DNA of 42,012 nt from Brasilonema bromeliae SPC951 (GCF_012912135.1 NZ_QMEB01000019.1:1-42012), one strand, 5' to 3'. Positions 25,175 through 33,950 are shown, numbered from the stretch's first letter. Program-made: numbers and translations. The notes: a model not told the origin generated them from the sequence alone.

Positions 25175-25669
25175 TTGAACATTCTTGCTTTTTTTGCAGT
25201 GGCTGTTCAGTCCACACGTAACTTATGGCGCATTGGACAAACCGTACTGGGCATTATCTTTCGTCACCCGATTCCAGGCACGAGCATTATTCCAATTTTA
25301 CCAGATGGTCGAATTGTGCTGATCCGACGGCGCGACAACGGTCTGTGGGCATTACCTGGAGGTATGGTGGACTGGGGAGAGGATGTCAATACTGCTATCC
25401 GACGAGAGTTGATCGAAGAAACCGGACTAGAACTGGTATCTATTCGACGTTTAGTTGGTGTGTACTCCGCACCAGATCGCGATCCCAGAATTCATTCAAT
25501 TTGTATTGTAGCTGAAGCAATAGTGCAGGGAAAAATGGAAATTCAAGATACTTTGGAAGTGATGGAAATCCAGGCTTTCCCACTCGATTCCTTACCTCCG
25601 GGACAGATGTCTCATGATCATAATCGCCAGTTGCAAGACTATTTAAATGGCTTGACAACATTAGCGTAA
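25175..25669 (+). CDS. Nudix hydrolase
   Basis: The 164-residue protein has a complete Nudix box, GGMVDWGE then RELIEETGLEL (about residues 63-88), with the Gly, Glu and Arg-Glu-x-x-Glu-Glu residues that bind magnesium. It should hydrolyse a nucleoside diphosphate linked to another group; the substrate cannot be told. The N-terminal 25 residues contain a hydrophobic, mixed stretch. The start at 25175 is a TTG; an in-frame GTG at 25199 is an alternative, and no strong ribosome site decides between them. A possible operator lies upstream at 25033, and a MITE follows at 25691. Confidence 0.9.
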   Translation: MNILAFFAVAVQSTRNLWRIGQTVLGIIFRHPIPGTSIIPILPDGRIVLIRRRDNGLWALPGGMVDWGEDVNTAIRRELIEETGLELVSIRRLVGVYSAPDRDPRIHSICIVAEAIVQGKMEIQDTLEVMEIQAFPLDSLPPGQMSHDHNRQLQDYLNGLTTLA

Positions 25670-25690
25670 TGATACTTCCATCATGAATTC

Positions 25691-25871
25691 ATACGGTTCA
25701 GTTAACGCAGCCCCACGGGCAGCAATTGCAACCCGTGATCAATAACACAAACATCTCTCTCACTTTCTCGCTCCCTCAAGAGTGTTTTTTGAGACTAAGA
25801 GTAGCTAGGTAGAACGTAAGCGAAACTCAATCTACATTGGTTCGATGTTTTTTGCTTTAACTGAACCGTAT
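25691..25871. mobile_element. MITE-like element with CGGTTCAGTTA ends (copy B)
   Basis: ATACGGTTCAGTTAA (25691-25705) and TTAACTGAACCGTAT (25857-25871) are perfect 15-bp inverted ends around 151 bp without a gene. The ends match those of 9462-9620, but the interiors differ. No clear target duplication is seen here. Confidence 0.7.
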
Positions 25872-25946
25872 TGAGATATATTTAATAATTAGTAGTTAGA
25901 AGAAAATTCAATGAACTACTAGTAACAATCTAGTACAGCCTTCGCA

Positions 25947-25967
25947 ATTCAAAATTCAAAATTCAAA
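25947..25967. repeat. Heptamer tandem repeat ATTCAAA (3 copies)
   Basis: Three perfect ATTCAAA units lie in the gap before the alpha/beta hydrolase gene. The same array occurs at 36413-36433, across the start of rsmB. Confidence 0.85.
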
Positions 25968-26099
25968 AATATGGCTGATCTCGCAAGCTTTTAGCTAAGT
26001 TTGAATTTTTGCTTGATTTCCGGAGTTTTGTATTAGCAGTAAATCTCAACTCCCAATCCAAAACATATTTAATAGAACGCTTATATTAAAACCTTAAGT

Positions 26100-26924
26100 A
26101 TGCATTCGATATTCCGTAACTCCCGGATAAAGACCTCTCAAGGGATGCTTTTCTGGCGTGAAATTGGAGAAGGAATTCCCATAATTTTCTTACATAGTGC
26201 TTGGAAAGATGGCAGCCAGTGGATATCGGTTATGGAGATGCTAGCACAAGATTTCCATTGCTTTGCACCAGATGTATTAGGATTCGGCGAGTCAGACTTT
26301 CCTAATGTTCACTATTCAATTGATTTGCAAGTGGAGTGTTTAGCACAATTGCTACATACTTTAAAGCGTGCTTTAAAGCAAAAAAGGGTATATTTAATTG
26401 GAGATTCCCTTGGAGGTTGGATTGCGGCTAGTTACGCTTTGAAGTATCCAGAACAAATTAATGGTTTGGTATTACTAGCGCCAGAGGGTGTAGAAATAGA
26501 AGGGCAAAAAAAACGTTGGGAGACGATGCAGCGGATATTAAACCGTTCAACACTACTGTTTCAATTGTTGCGACTATTTCGTCCCATAACGAAAATTTTT
26601 GGTTTAGATCAAAAAATTGAACAGGATTGGGAGTTTCATCAGCGAATGCTGCAATACCCCACAGCTTGTGAGCTTCTCTTTGAACGCCAGCATCCAGAAA
26701 TTCAAGCAGAATTGTTACACGACGAATTGTCCTTTATAACAGTCCCGGTCTTAATTTTACAAGGTGAAAAAGACAACCAAGAAGCTATAGCCATGAGTCG
26801 GGCTTACGCTCAATATATCCCTCATGCACAGTTGAAAATAATCGCTCACGCAGAGGATAACTTACCAGAATCTTGTGCCTCGGTTGTGGCTGGGGATATT
26901 CGCAACTTTATTAAGGGTAAGTAA
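26100..26924 (+). CDS. Alpha/beta hydrolase, possibly with altered catalytic His
   Basis: The 274-residue protein has the alpha/beta hydrolase fold: IPIIFLHSAWKDGSQW with the oxyanion-type HS motif (about 22-37), CFAPDVLGFGESDFP, and the nucleophile elbow LIGDSLGGWIAASYA (Ser at about 101). The acid is probably the Asp in ILQGEKDNQEA. Where related hydrolases have a histidine in AGHNLPE, this one reads AEDNLPE, so the catalytic His seems replaced by Asp, although a His lies two residues before. The substrate is unknown. It stands alone after a MITE and a heptamer array. Confidence 0.82.
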   Translation: MHSIFRNSRIKTSQGMLFWREIGEGIPIIFLHSAWKDGSQWISVMEMLAQDFHCFAPDVLGFGESDFPNVHYSIDLQVECLAQLLHTLKRALKQKRVYLIGDSLGGWIAASYALKYPEQINGLVLLAPEGVEIEGQKKRWETMQRILNRSTLLFQLLRLFRPITKIFGLDQKIEQDWEFHQRMLQYPTACELLFERQHPEIQAELLHDELSFITVPVLILQGEKDNQEAIAMSRAYAQYIPHAQLKIIAHAEDNLPESCASVVAGDIRNFIKGK

Positions 26925-27726
26925 TGTACTGCTATCCTAGCTTTTTGAGATTGCAGATAGTTTACCAGTAGGTGGCGATTGGTGATACGCCGCCAGAAGT
27001 CTCTTACTACGACTGCAATCGTTACGCGATACGCGGAGCGTGACGCCAAGGGCGTATCGCACCACAAAAGTACACTGGTAAACATTGCTGCTCTCAACTG
27101 TAGTGTTTATCTGTTGCATACACCACGACGCCATAAGGGTACAGCAATGCTGTGCTCCTACAATTGACTTGTATTGCACGACGGTTGAAAACGGCTATCT
27201 CTCGTTCCTATGCTCAGCATGGGAATGTCTAAAACGAGGCTGCTGGCTCCCAATGATTACATTGAACCAGCAGAGTAGCCGCTATATTCCATAAGTTGTT
27301 CATGTATTTCCAGAAAAATTACTGAGCTATAGTTTTCTTTTTGGGATACATAAAGTATTTTTTAATACTTGGTTGCATAATTGACTTTTTTTTATAAAGA
27401 CACCTCAAAAATATATATTTCTTTTATAGAGTATTATACTATACACGCATAAAGTGATTTTTAGCTGCCAAGGACATTACACACCTAAATAATATCCCTA
27501 GTAAAACTTGTCGTTTTTTCTTAACAATTTTGACAATTCTATTTATTACACGTAATCAGCACATTATATCTGTGTTGAGAAAGATACAGACGTGTATAAA
27601 CGAGAGTCATGCAAACCCAAGCCAGCTTGGAGCAGCTTTTAAAGTCATTTAACCCGGTGCATCTTCGTGAAACCTTATCTAACCAGAGAATTAGGCTCTG
27701 AACTTTTTTTAGGAGATATCAAGGAT
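26925..27726. other. Gene-poor region with dispersed palindromes
   Basis: No convincing gene is seen across about 800 bp. It contains the palindrome GCGATACGC/GCGTATCGC at 27026-27060, a TTCCTATGCTCAGCATGGGAA hairpin near 27207-27227 that resembles a dispersed cyanobacterial element, and a very AT-rich tract at 27300-27560 that probably holds the promoter of the next gene. A 30-codon frame at 27609-27701 has no recognised motif. Confidence 0.4.
27026..27060. repeat. HIP-like palindromic repeat
   Basis: GCGATACGC (27026-27034) and GCGTATCGC (27052-27060) are perfect inverted arms around a G/C-rich core. The structure resembles the palindromes in 3234-3272 and 28505-28566. Confidence 0.65.
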
Positions 27727-28389
27727 ATGCGAAGGTTATTTATGGCTATTGCGGGAGCGGTGATCATGGCTTTAGGAAGTGGAGCCATATCCCCAGCTCA
27801 CGCTGAACTCTTAGACTTCAGCTTTACTACTGTAAGCGGTGCAACAGGTTCGTTTACCTTAGACACGGACACTCCCGCCTCTGGTGAGTCATCCCTTGGA
27901 GGTGGAGCTGCGTTTCCAGGGACTCCAGGAATTTTATACCCTAATGCTGTTTCTAACTTATTTTTGTCATCCACACAACTAAATTTGAGCGGCGTCACCG
28001 CTGACTATGAGGTTGTCCCAGGTTTGACTTCTGCAGGTCTTGGTCTTCCTCCAGGTCTGGGAGTTCTTAGCGGTCCTGTTTATCCAGCCGGATGTTCAAC
28101 AGGAACTAACTTCACATGTGCAGTGACTATTGGTGTACTCTACTCGGGTAGCCCCTCAGAACTTTCCGATGACCCAGCTTCTTACTTAAGTCTTGGAATT
28201 GAATTTTTCGATCCCGAGACCGCAGAACAGATTAACCTTACCCCGGATCTGTATACCAACTTTCAAGTTGTGCGTAGGCAAGCTGTCCCTGAGTCGAACT
28301 CTAGCTTAAGTTTATTAGCTTTTGGTATTGGGGGCGTAGGTTTACTACTGAAACGTAAGAAGAACAGCAACAAGCCGCTAACGATCTAA
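27727..28389 (+). CDS. PEP-CTERM domain protein, exported
   Basis: The likely start is the ATG at 27727 (MRRLFMAIAGAVIMALG), preceded by AAGGAT and AGGAG boxes; the frame extends to a GTG at 27667. The first 26 residues are a signal peptide ending in AHA. The body is low in charge and rich in Gly, Ser, Thr and Leu, as in extracellular matrix-type proteins. The C-terminus has a PEP-CTERM sorting tail: AVPESNSS, a hydrophobic helix LLAFGIGGVGLLL and the basic KRKK cluster. Exosortase systems cleave such tails and export the protein. The VPES variant replaces the usual PEP. The role of the body is unknown. Confidence 0.85.
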   Translation: MRRLFMAIAGAVIMALGSGAISPAHAELLDFSFTTVSGATGSFTLDTDTPASGESSLGGGAAFPGTPGILYPNAVSNLFLSSTQLNLSGVTADYEVVPGLTSAGLGLPPGLGVLSGPVYPAGCSTGTNFTCAVTIGVLYSGSPSELSDDPASYLSLGIEFFDPETAEQINLTPDLYTNFQVVRRQAVPESNSSLSLLAFGIGGVGLLLKRKKNSNKPLTI

Positions 28390-28497
28390 TAGGACTTACG
28401 CACCATCTGCCAGAAACCCGGTTTCTTCGTTCGTATTTGGTTGCGAAACAGACGATTTTTGGTAGAAACCGGGTTTCTTTGCGTAAGTCCTGTCTAA
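28385..28497. mobile_element. MITE-like element, AGGACTTACGCA family (copy 2)
   Basis: The element spans 28390-28492, one base after the PEP-CTERM stop. It differs from copy 1 at one visible position (GCTAAAC versus GCGAAAC) across 101 bp. It is flanked by TCTAA (28385-28389 and 28493-28497), a different 5-bp direct repeat from copy 1, which supports real transposition. The left duplication overlaps the end of the PEP-CTERM gene, including its TAA. Confidence 0.85.
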
Positions 28498-28504
28498 AAA
28501 AATA

Positions 28505-28566
28505 GCGATAGCGTTCGCGTAGCGTGTCCCTTTGGGACTCAGCGCTGCAGCAAAGCAGCAGATCGC
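28505..28566. repeat. Dispersed palindromic repeat overlapping the 3' end of coaX
   Basis: The element starts GCGATAGCGTTCGCG, contains the palindrome GTCCCTTTGGGAC (28526-28538), and ends GCAGATCGC. The coaX stop and its last eight codons lie inside it. Confidence 0.6.
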
Positions 28567-29417
28567 ATTCCCCAAAATATCAAATTCGCTTCAACATTCA
28601 AACTATCTACAATCTCAGGAAACTGGGATTGCAGATAGTTTACTAACAAAGTGCGATCGCCCCCAGTCATCACAACATTCCCTTGCGGAAAATCCCGCCA
28701 CCACGCCTCAATAAAATCTTTTATTCCAGCAACTAGAGTGTAAATAACCCCACTTTGCATTGCTTCTTGAGTATTCAAAGCATACCGCTGGGGTAATTGC
28801 TGGGGTAACTCAACTGTTGGTAATTGTCCTGTTCTTTCAGCAAGAGTCGCAAGCTGCAACCCCAGTCCTGGAAGAATTGCGCCTCCAACCAAATGTTGGT
28901 TAGCATCCGCAGCAGTGAAGGTAAGTGCTGTCCCCGCATCAATCACCAGCACAGGAAAACCCCAATTGTTCCCAGCACCCCATAAAGCTAATGCACGGTC
29001 AATTCCCAGTGTGGGATAAATTCCCTTTATGGGAACTTGGTCTAATGTAAGGATGCGAACATTAGGATAAGTTTGCCACAGTGCTGTTTGACTGGGAACA
29101 ACGGAGGCTACCAGGAGTGGAGGAGGGGAGGGGGGAGATGAGGAGAGTGTTTTTAAAAAATCTTCCATGTTCCCGTGTCTCGCTTTCCCAGTTGCTTCAT
29201 TGCTTGGGAAAATCTTTAGTAATAAATCCTTCAGTGTTTGAGATTGAGACAGTTGCTGGATAACATCTGCTGGTAGATAATCTGTATCCCAAGCATGAAT
29301 AAGCGTTTCGCCTGTAAAGTGCGCCCAATGGAGTCGGGAATTTCCAATCATCAAAGCTAGCCAAATTGTCTGGTGAGTGTCTCTCATCTGCTGTTTAAGC
29401 TTTACACTCTTTATCAA
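28539..29417 (-). CDS. coaX: Type III pantothenate kinase
   Basis: CoaX phosphorylates pantothenate, the first step of coenzyme A synthesis, and is the form used by many cyanobacteria. The ASKHA-fold motifs are visible: LMIGNSRLHWAHF (phosphate-binding, about 20-32, with Asn in place of the usual Asp-Val/Gly pattern), GIDRALALWGA, VLVIDAGTALTFTAADANQH with the catalytic Asp, GGAILPGLGLQLATLAERTG, and MTGGDRTLL. The length is 292 residues, longer than the usual 250-260, with a Ser/Pro-rich stretch (KTLSSSPPSPPPLLVA, about 88-103) inserted before VASVVPSQ. The last residues RSAALLQR are encoded inside a dispersed repeat. Confidence 0.9.
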   Translation of the reverse strand: MIKSVKLKQQMRDTHQTIWLALMIGNSRLHWAHFTGETLIHAWDTDYLPADVIQQLSQSQTLKDLLLKIFPSNEATGKARHGNMEDFLKTLSSSPPSPPPLLVASVVPSQTALWQTYPNVRILTLDQVPIKGIYPTLGIDRALALWGAGNNWGFPVLVIDAGTALTFTAADANQHLVGGAILPGLGLQLATLAERTGQLPTVELPQQLPQRYALNTQEAMQSGVIYTLVAGIKDFIEAWWRDFPQGNVVMTGGDRTLLVNYLQSQFPEIVDSLNVEANLIFWGMRSAALLQR

Positions 29418-29534
29418 TAGTGAACCTTTTCATTTCTCTTATCAAATATATAGAAAATTTAATAAAAATTTACAAAAAAAACATGTCACAATAGGGACAG
29501 AGTAATAAATACTCAATTGCTAAGGAGACTAGTT

Positions 29535-31259
29535 ATGGTAGCGCTCACCGAAAAAACCAAAAAAAGGCTAACCATTGAGATTGGCGAGATTGCTCCCGAG
29601 ACGACAGCAATTCGCTCTTTGGATTGGGATCGCGATCGCTTTGATATCGAGTTCGGTCTACAAAACGGTACGACCTACAATTCATTCCTGATACGCGGTG
29701 AGAAAATAGCGCTGGTTGACACTTCCCACGAAAAGTTTCGCCAGCTGTACTTAGATACCCTTAAAGATCTCGTTAATCCAGCAGATATTCAATATCTTAT
29801 TATCAGCCACACTGAGCCAGACCACAGCGGTTTAGTGAAAGATGTTTTGCAACTTGCGCCGGATGTAACAGTTGTCGGTTCTAAAGTTGCTATCCAGTTT
29901 TTGGAGAATTTAGTGCATCGTCCATTCAAACGGCAAATTGTTAAAAATGGCGATCGCCTCGATTTAGGCAACGGACACGAACTAGAATTTGTCATCGCAC
30001 CAAATCTACACTGGCCCGACACCATCTTCAGCTTTGACCATAAAACCCAAACTCTGTTTACCTGTGATGCGTTTGGGATGCACTATTGCTCAGATAGCAC
30101 CTTTGACGAAGACTTAAAAACAATAGAAGCAGATTTTCAATATTACTACGAATGCCTGATGGCTCCAAACGCCCGTTCAGTTCTGTCTGCCCTCAAGCGG
30201 ATGGATGAACTGGAAAAAATCAGCATGATTGCTACAGGTCATGGACCTCTATTATCCCATAACGTTGACGAACTCACTGGGCGTTATCGCAATTGGAGCA
30301 AAACACAAGCGAAGGCAGAAACCAGTGTAGCAGTCTTTTATGTTTCAGATTACGGTTATAGCGATCGCCTCGCTCAAGCAATTGCCAGTGGTATCACCAA
30401 AACTGGCGTCGCCACAGAAATGGTAGACTTGCGTCCAGGCGTTGACTTACAAGAATTGCGGGAACTTGTCAGCCGTTGTGCTGGTATTGTTGTTGGAATG
30501 CCTCCAGCTTCTGGTGCAGCCAATATCCAAGCAGCCTTGAGTACCATTTTAGGCTCAGTTCATGAAAAGCAAGCGGTGGGCATTTTTGAATCAGGCGGTG
30601 GAGATGACGAACCAATTGATCCATTGCTGAGTAAATTCCGGAATTTGGGTTTAATAACAGCATTTCCAGGAATTCGGATTAAACAAACACCTACAGAAAA
30701 CACCTACAAGCAGTGTGAAGAAGCGGGGACAGATATCGGACAGTGGGTGACACGCGATCGCAGCATCAAGCAGATGAAATCCCTAGGTGCTGACGTTGAT
30801 AAAGCATTAGGTAGAATCAGTGGTGGACTGTACATCATCACCGCCAAAAAAGGCGATGTATCCAGCGCCATGTTAGCTTCTTGGGTTTCTCAAGCCAGCT
30901 TCAAACCCATAGGAATATCTATCGCTGTTGCTAAAGATAGGGCGATCGAATCACTTATGCAGGTGGGCGATAAATTCGTGCTAAACGTCTTGGAAGAAGG
31001 TAACTATCAAAAATTGATGAAGCACTTCCTCAAACGTTTTGCCCCAGGTGCTGACCGTTTTGAAGGAGTCAGAACCCAGCCAGCCGAAAATGGTGCACCC
31101 ATTCTTACAGACGCTTTAGCATATATGGAGTGCGAAGTCATCAGTAGGATGGATGGTGGCGACCACTGGCTAGTATACAGCACCGTATACGCCGGACGAG
31201 TTTCCAAACCAGAAACCCTCACCGCAGTCCACCATCGTAAAGTGGGTAATCATTATTAA
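29535..31259 (+). CDS. flv3: Flavodiiron protein Flv3
   Basis: This is a three-part cyanobacterial flavodiiron protein: a metallo-beta-lactamase-like diiron domain (about 30-265), a flavodoxin domain (VFYVSDYGYSDRLAQAIASG, about 275-420) and a C-terminal flavin reductase domain (ITAKKGDVSSAMLASWVSQA onward). The canonical diiron ligands are present, HTEPDH (His98, Glu100, Asp102, His103 counted from the upstream TTG at 29517). With Flv1 it reduces oxygen to water with NADPH on the thylakoid surface (Mehler-like reaction). I use the ATG at 29535, six codons into the open frame, preceded by AAGGAG. Close resemblance of WDRDRFDIEFGLQNGTTYNS to Flv3 sets it apart from Flv4; the vegetative or heterocyst isoform is not decided. 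Confidence 0.9.
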   Translation: MVALTEKTKKRLTIEIGEIAPETTAIRSLDWDRDRFDIEFGLQNGTTYNSFLIRGEKIALVDTSHEKFRQLYLDTLKDLVNPADIQYLIISHTEPDHSGLVKDVLQLAPDVTVVGSKVAIQFLENLVHRPFKRQIVKNGDRLDLGNGHELEFVIAPNLHWPDTIFSFDHKTQTLFTCDAFGMHYCSDSTFDEDLKTIEADFQYYYECLMAPNARSVLSALKRMDELEKISMIATGHGPLLSHNVDELTGRYRNWSKTQAKAETSVAVFYVSDYGYSDRLAQAIASGITKTGVATEMVDLRPGVDLQELRELVSRCAGIVVGMPPASGAANIQAALSTILGSVHEKQAVGIFESGGGDDEPIDPLLSKFRNLGLITAFPGIRIKQTPTENTYKQCEEAGTDIGQWVTRDRSIKQMKSLGADVDKALGRISGGLYIITAKKGDVSSAMLASWVSQASFKPIGISIAVAKDRAIESLMQVGDKFVLNVLEEGNYQKLMKHFLKRFAPGADRFEGVRTQPAENGAPILTDALAYMECEVISRMDGGDHWLVYSTVYAGRVSKPETLTAVHHRKVGNHY

Positions 31260-31294
31260 CAGTTATCAGTTAACAGTTAACAGTTATCAGTTAA
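31260..31294. repeat. Heptamer tandem repeat CAGTTA(A/T) (5 copies)
   Basis: Five CAGTTAA/CAGTTAT units start one base after the flv3 stop and run into TTGTTAACTG. The inverted TTAACTG makes the 3' end of the mRNA able to fold back. Confidence 0.85.
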
Positions 31295-31355
31295 TTGTTA
31301 ACTGTGTACTGATTTAACAACACCAGTCCACTCTACTGATAACTAATAACTGCTT

Positions 31356-32111
31356 ATGAGTCTTTTGTGTTTAGTTCACGGTGCTTATCTGGGCGCGTGG
31401 TGTTGGGATCTACTCACCCCAGAGATAGAAGCACGTGGTCATCAGACGGTAGCAGTGGATCTCCCAATTGAAGACCCCACTGCTGGTGTTGCTCAATATG
31501 CCGAAGTCGTGAGCAAGGCGCTGCAAGGATTTGAAGACGATGTGGTGCTGGTAGGTCATTCGATGGCAGGCTTAATTATCCCCCTTGTTGCCAGCCAGCG
31601 TCCAGTGCGTCAGCTTGTTTTCATTGCGGGAGTTATCCCGCACATCGGTGTAAGTCTTCTCGACCAGTCTCATGACGAGCCAGATCCCAACTTACTCAAA
31701 GCAATAGGCTACGAACTCCCAGAAGCTGATAAATTCGAGCAGTTCAGCGATGAGCCAAATATGTTCAATCCGGCGGCGCTGGGGAAAAATCTTTTACAAG
31801 ACGAGGCTGTAGCGAGAGAATTTCTCTTTCACGACTGCGCCTCAGATGTGGCGAGTTGGGCTTTTCCGAAGTTGCGCAATCAGCAGTTTTTATACATAAG
31901 TGAGGTCAGTCCTCTACAAGCTTGGCCAGATGTAAAGTGTACGTATATCGTCTGTGGTGAGGATCGTTCGCTTTCTCCTGCATGGTGTCGATATGCTGCA
32001 CGCAAACGTCTTGGAGTTGATGCAATTGAGTTACCTCAAAGCAGCCATTGCCCAATGTTATCTCACCCTGCTCAGCTCGCCGATATACTAGCGAAAGTGG
32101 CCTCTACATGA
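31356..32111 (+). CDS. Alpha/beta hydrolase between flv3 and flv1
   Basis: The 251-residue protein resembles esterases of the hydroxynitrile lyase/methylesterase-like group: LCLVHGAYLGAWCWDLLTPE (about 3-22), VAVDLPIEDPTAG, VVLVGHSMAGLIIPLVASQR with the nucleophile Ser in GHSMAG (about 66-71), and the catalytic His in SSHCPMLSHP near the C-terminus. The triad appears complete. The substrate is unknown. It lies between flv3 and flv1, about 95 bp after the first and 40 bp before the second, all on one strand. Cotranscription is likely for the latter pair; a role in oxygen photoreduction is not established. Confidence 0.87.
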   Translation: MSLLCLVHGAYLGAWCWDLLTPEIEARGHQTVAVDLPIEDPTAGVAQYAEVVSKALQGFEDDVVLVGHSMAGLIIPLVASQRPVRQLVFIAGVIPHIGVSLLDQSHDEPDPNLLKAIGYELPEADKFEQFSDEPNMFNPAALGKNLLQDEAVAREFLFHDCASDVASWAFPKLRNQQFLYISEVSPLQAWPDVKCTYIVCGEDRSLSPAWCRYAARKRLGVDAIELPQSSHCPMLSHPAQLADILAKVAST

Positions 32112-32151
32112 GGTACACAGTTCAATATAAAATCTTATTAAAATAAGACTT

Positions 32152-33864
32152 ATGCCAGAAAATAAACCCCGTGACGTTCAGGTTTACCCCATAGCTACAG
32201 ACACAACTGTGTTTCGTTCCCGCAGTTGGACACGCCTGAGATTTGAAATAGAATACGCTCTCGCAAAAGGGACAACAGCAAATTCTTATATCATCAAAGG
32301 AGATAAAATTGCTCTGGTTGACCCTCCAGGAGAAACATTTACAGAAATTTTCCTGAAAGCGTTGCAGCAAAGGTTCGATTTAAAAAAAATTGATTACGTC
32401 ATTCTCGGTCACATCAATCCCAACCGCGCCGCAACTCTCAAAGCTTTGCTAGAACTCGCACCGCAAATCACATTTGTGTGTTCTAACCCAGGAGCAAAAA
32501 ATTTGCGTGGGGCATTGGAAAATCCAGATTTACCAGTGATGGTGATGCGTGGGGAAGAAACTTTAGATTTGGGCAAAGGACATCATCTACAGTTTATCCC
32601 CACTCCCAATCCTCGCTATCCAGACTTACTTTGCACCTACGATCCGCAAACAGAAATTCTCTACACAGATAAGCTTTTTGGCGCGCATATCTGTGGCGAC
32701 CAAGTTTTTGATGAAGGCTGGGAAATCATTAACGAAGATAAACGCTATTACTTTGATTGTCTGATGGCTCCCCATGCTCGTCAAGTCGAAACAGCACTGG
32801 ATAAACTTGGCGACTTACCCGTGAGAATGTATGCGACTGGGCATGGACCTCTGGTACGCTACAGCTTAATTGAACTAACGGAATTTTACCGCCAATGGTG
32901 TCAGGAGCAAGCATCGCAAGATACATCTGTCGCGTTGATTTATGCTTCGGCGTATGGAAACACCGCGACTCTTGCTCAGGCGATCGCTCGTGGTATGACA
33001 AAAGCAGGCGTTGCTGTAGAATCAATTAACTGCGAATTTGCCGACCCAGAAGAAATCCGCGCTGCTGTGGAGAAAGCATCTGGCTTTATCATTGGTTCTC
33101 CTACCCTTGGTGGTCATGCACCGACTCCCGTGCAAGTCGCTTTGGGTATTGTACTTTCCACCGCGACTAACAACAAGCTTGCTGGTGTCTTTGGTTCTTT
33201 CGGCTGGAGTGGGGAAGCAGTCGATATTATCGAGGGTAAACTGAAAGACGCTGGCTATCGATTTGGTTTTGAAACTATCAGGGTGAAGTTTAAACCCAAT
33301 GATGCTACCCTGCAAATGTGTGAAGAAGCAGGAACCGACTTTGCCCAAGCACTGAAGAAAGCCAAAAAAGTACGCACTCCAAGTCAACCCGCGACAACTG
33401 TTGAACAAGCAGTCGGGCGCGTTGTTGGTTCATTGTGTATCCTCACAGCAAAGCAAGGCGATATTTCCAGTGCAATGTTAGCCTCTTGGGTATCTCAAGC
33501 AAGCTTTAATCCACCTGGTTTGACAGTTGCTGTGGCTAAAGATCGTGCCGTGGAATCCCTGACACACTCTGGTAATAAATTTGTCATAAATGTGTTAAAG
33601 GAAGGAAATCACATCGGCTTAATGAAGCACTTCCTCAAACCCTTTGGTCCAGGACAAGACCGATTTGAGAGTGTCGCAACTCAAGAAGTTGAGAACGGTT
33701 GTCCTGTTCTTAATGATGCTTTAGCTTACTTGGAATGCTCCGTAAAAACCCGGATGGAAGTAGGCGATCATTGGCTTGTTTATGCAACTGTGGATAATGG
33801 CAAAGTTTTAGATGGTGAGGGGGTTACCGCTGTGCATCATCGTAAATCTGGTAATCATTATTAA
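32152..33864 (+). CDS. flv1: Flavodiiron protein Flv1
   Basis: The 570-residue protein has the same three-domain layout as Flv3: diiron-type domain, flavodoxin domain (LIYASAYGNTATLAQAIARG) and flavin reductase domain (GSLCILTAKQGDISSAMLAS). At the metal site, however, the sequence is GHINPNR (His87, Asn89, Asn91, Arg92), where Flv3 has His-x-Glu-x-Asp-His, so acidic and His ligands are replaced by neutral or basic residues. This substitution is a known property of Flv1-type partners, which work as heteromers with Flv3. The start FRSRSWTRLRFEIEYALAKG is Flv1-like. It ends AVHHRKSGNHY, almost as in Flv3, showing common descent. Confidence 0.88.
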   Translation: MPENKPRDVQVYPIATDTTVFRSRSWTRLRFEIEYALAKGTTANSYIIKGDKIALVDPPGETFTEIFLKALQQRFDLKKIDYVILGHINPNRAATLKALLELAPQITFVCSNPGAKNLRGALENPDLPVMVMRGEETLDLGKGHHLQFIPTPNPRYPDLLCTYDPQTEILYTDKLFGAHICGDQVFDEGWEIINEDKRYYFDCLMAPHARQVETALDKLGDLPVRMYATGHGPLVRYSLIELTEFYRQWCQEQASQDTSVALIYASAYGNTATLAQAIARGMTKAGVAVESINCEFADPEEIRAAVEKASGFIIGSPTLGGHAPTPVQVALGIVLSTATNNKLAGVFGSFGWSGEAVDIIEGKLKDAGYRFGFETIRVKFKPNDATLQMCEEAGTDFAQALKKAKKVRTPSQPATTVEQAVGRVVGSLCILTAKQGDISSAMLASWVSQASFNPPGLTVAVAKDRAVESLTHSGNKFVINVLKEGNHIGLMKHFLKPFGPGQDRFESVATQEVENGCPVLNDALAYLECSVKTRMEVGDHWLVYATVDNGKVLDGEGVTAVHHRKSGNHY

Positions 33865-33909
33865 GGACCTCGGTAGGAGGGAACACTTCGACAAGCTCAG
33901 TGCATCGCA

Positions 33910-33935
33910 GGGAATAGGGAACAGGGAACAGGGAA
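33910..33935. repeat. Heptamer tandem repeat GGGAA(C/T)A
   Basis: GGGAATA, two GGGAACA units and a partial GGGAA follow flv1. This is the same unit as at 5813-5845. Confidence 0.85.
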
Positions 33936-33950
33936 TTAAAACTAAATATT

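Noticed and set aside
27609-27701. 30-codon frame upstream of the PEP-CTERM gene
   Set aside because: No motif, weak ribosome site and no evidence of a leader-peptide role.
26949-28643. 17-bp match GATTGCAGATAGTTTAC near 26949 and inside coaX near 28627
   Set aside because: The match is short and does not extend on either side, so it may be chance; it is too weak to call a coaX duplication.
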